From: Chinchilla lanigera
Lineage: Eukaryota; Chordata; Mammalia; Rodentia; Chinchillidae
DNA length: 64,000 nt
Reading direction: 5' to 3'
NCBI RefSeq assembly: GCF_000276665.1
Contig: NW_004955435.1
Span: forward strand, 7,457,011-7,521,010
The position numbers were made by a program, and so were the translations under genes. Each line of letters starts with the position of its first letter. Position 1 is the stretch's first letter. The notes under the pieces are model-generated. The model made no database searches and was not told the DNA's origin. It saw only the letters and a list, made by a program, of their open reading frames with translations. Positions 63,180 through 64,000 of this stretch are shown piece by piece.

Positions 63180-64000
63180 ACCATGATTTTAAATGTAATA
63201 TAGAAAACTATAAAACTCCTAGAAGGGTATAGGAGAAAACCTATCTTGTCTTGGGTAAAGACATAACACCAAAGGTATGATCCTTGAAAGAAATAACACC
63301 TAACCGAGGATTTATTTAAAGGTAAAACTTCTGTTTTGTGAAAGACAAAATTGAGAGAATGAGAAAACAAGTTACAGACCAAGAAAAAGTATTTTGCAAA
63401 AGACATATCCAATTAAAACACAACCTGATGTTCACGTATACAAAGGATACTCAACTCTCAACAACAAGAAAACAATCTGATTTAAAAATATACAAATGTC
63501 CTGAACGGTCACCCTACCAGAAAAGTAGAGAAAGATGCAAAGCAAGTACAGGAAAATATACTCCTTAGGGAACTGGAAATTAAAATGGCATACCAGGACG
63601 TAATCGTTTTAATGGACAAATCCGAAACAGTAAAACCGACGAGTGCTGACAAAGTGCAACAGGAAAGAAACTCTCACTGACTGCTGGTGGGATTACAAAG
63701 TGGGACAGAAATTTTGGAAGTTTCTCTAAAACTAAAAATATTGTCATGTTTCTCACTGAACTAAACACTCAGCAGTCCCACACTTTGGTATTTATCTAAA
63801 TTATTTGAAAATTTATGTTTACACAAATACTTGTACATGAATTTCTAGAAGTTTTATTCATACTTTCCAAAATTTGAAAGCAAACCAAGATGTTCTTCAG
63901 GTGGTAAGTGAACGAAGTGCAGTATAGTCATACAGCTAACATAGCTTAGCAAAAGGGTGAGGGGTAAATAGGTGTAGCACCCATAAAGTACATGCAGAGG
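63180..64000 (+). mobile_element. LINE-1 late ORF2 and 3' part
   Basis: The plus strand follows L1: TATAAAACTCCTAGAAGG, AAAGTATTTTGCAAAAGACA, GCAACAGGAAAGAAACTCTC, then the 3' UTR. It runs off the window edge. It may be the continuation of the L1 at 58700, split by the MaLR element. Confidence 0.72.

Larger units (their letters stand above)
38617..64000 (-). other. COL11A1 intron 4 (partial, more than 25 kb)
   Basis: No match to exon 4 (the ILDEEVFE end of the PARP domain) or to any other collagen exon was found here, so the region is read as intron 4 running off the window. It is dense in mobile elements, listed separately. Stretches with nothing recognised: about 41700-45160, 45640-46540, 46910-47560, 50385-51560, 52110-52860, 53040-53810, 53930-54930 and 55440-57400 (except a MIR trace), and 57500-58700. 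Confidence 0.75.

Overview
The window is vertebrate nuclear DNA, almost certainly from a rodent. It is AT-rich, with short exons separated by long introns. The introns carry tRNA-Ala-derived ID SINEs, B1-type (7SL-derived) SINEs including B1/ID composites, LINE-1 fragments and MaLR-type LTRs. The ID consensus has a GGTACCGG-like 3' part that does not look like the mouse, rat or squirrel forms I know. A non-murid rodent is likely; a more exact placement (for example Castorimorpha) is only a guess.

One protein-coding gene is recognisable: COL11A1 (collagen type XI alpha-1 chain), transcribed from the minus strand. Twenty-five consecutive exons can be read from about 38.6 kb down to 0.3 kb. In the conventional human numbering (from memory) they are exons 5, 6A, 6B, 7, 8 and 9 to 28. 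They encode the end of the N-terminal PARP/TSPN domain, the alternatively spliced acidic/basic variable region, the minor triple helix, the N-telopeptide with its cross-linking lysine, and the first part of the major Gly-X-Y helix. Every exon has GT-AG borders and every border is phase 0. The helix exons are 45 or 54 bp, the fibrillar-collagen pattern. The 25 exons total 1848 bp (616 codons) and contain no stop or frameshift, so the gene looks functional.

Layout: 0.3-14.3 kb holds exons 28 to 16. 14.3-30.8 kb holds exons 15 to 8 with longer introns. 32.4-33.3 kb is a compact cluster of the cassette exons 7, 6B and 6A. 38.5 kb is exon 5. From 38.6 kb to the end (more than 25 kb) I find no exon, and read it as intron 4, filled with LINE-1, MaLR LTR elements, SINEs and a pair of mariner-type transposon remnants. 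The promoter, exons 1-4 and the 3' half of the gene lie outside the window.

The points most worth a second look are: three cassette exons (6A, 6B, 7) that all lack G at donor position +5; a TG dinucleotide tract 31 nt downstream of the exon 13 donor; a 63-bp minisatellite upstream of exon 19; two LINE-1 copies with 5' inversions; a 31-nt U6 snRNA 5' fragment flanked by direct repeats; and back-to-back mariner remnants. I saw no sign of an unknown multi-gene system. Two assembly gaps (100 N and 695 N) limit the reading.
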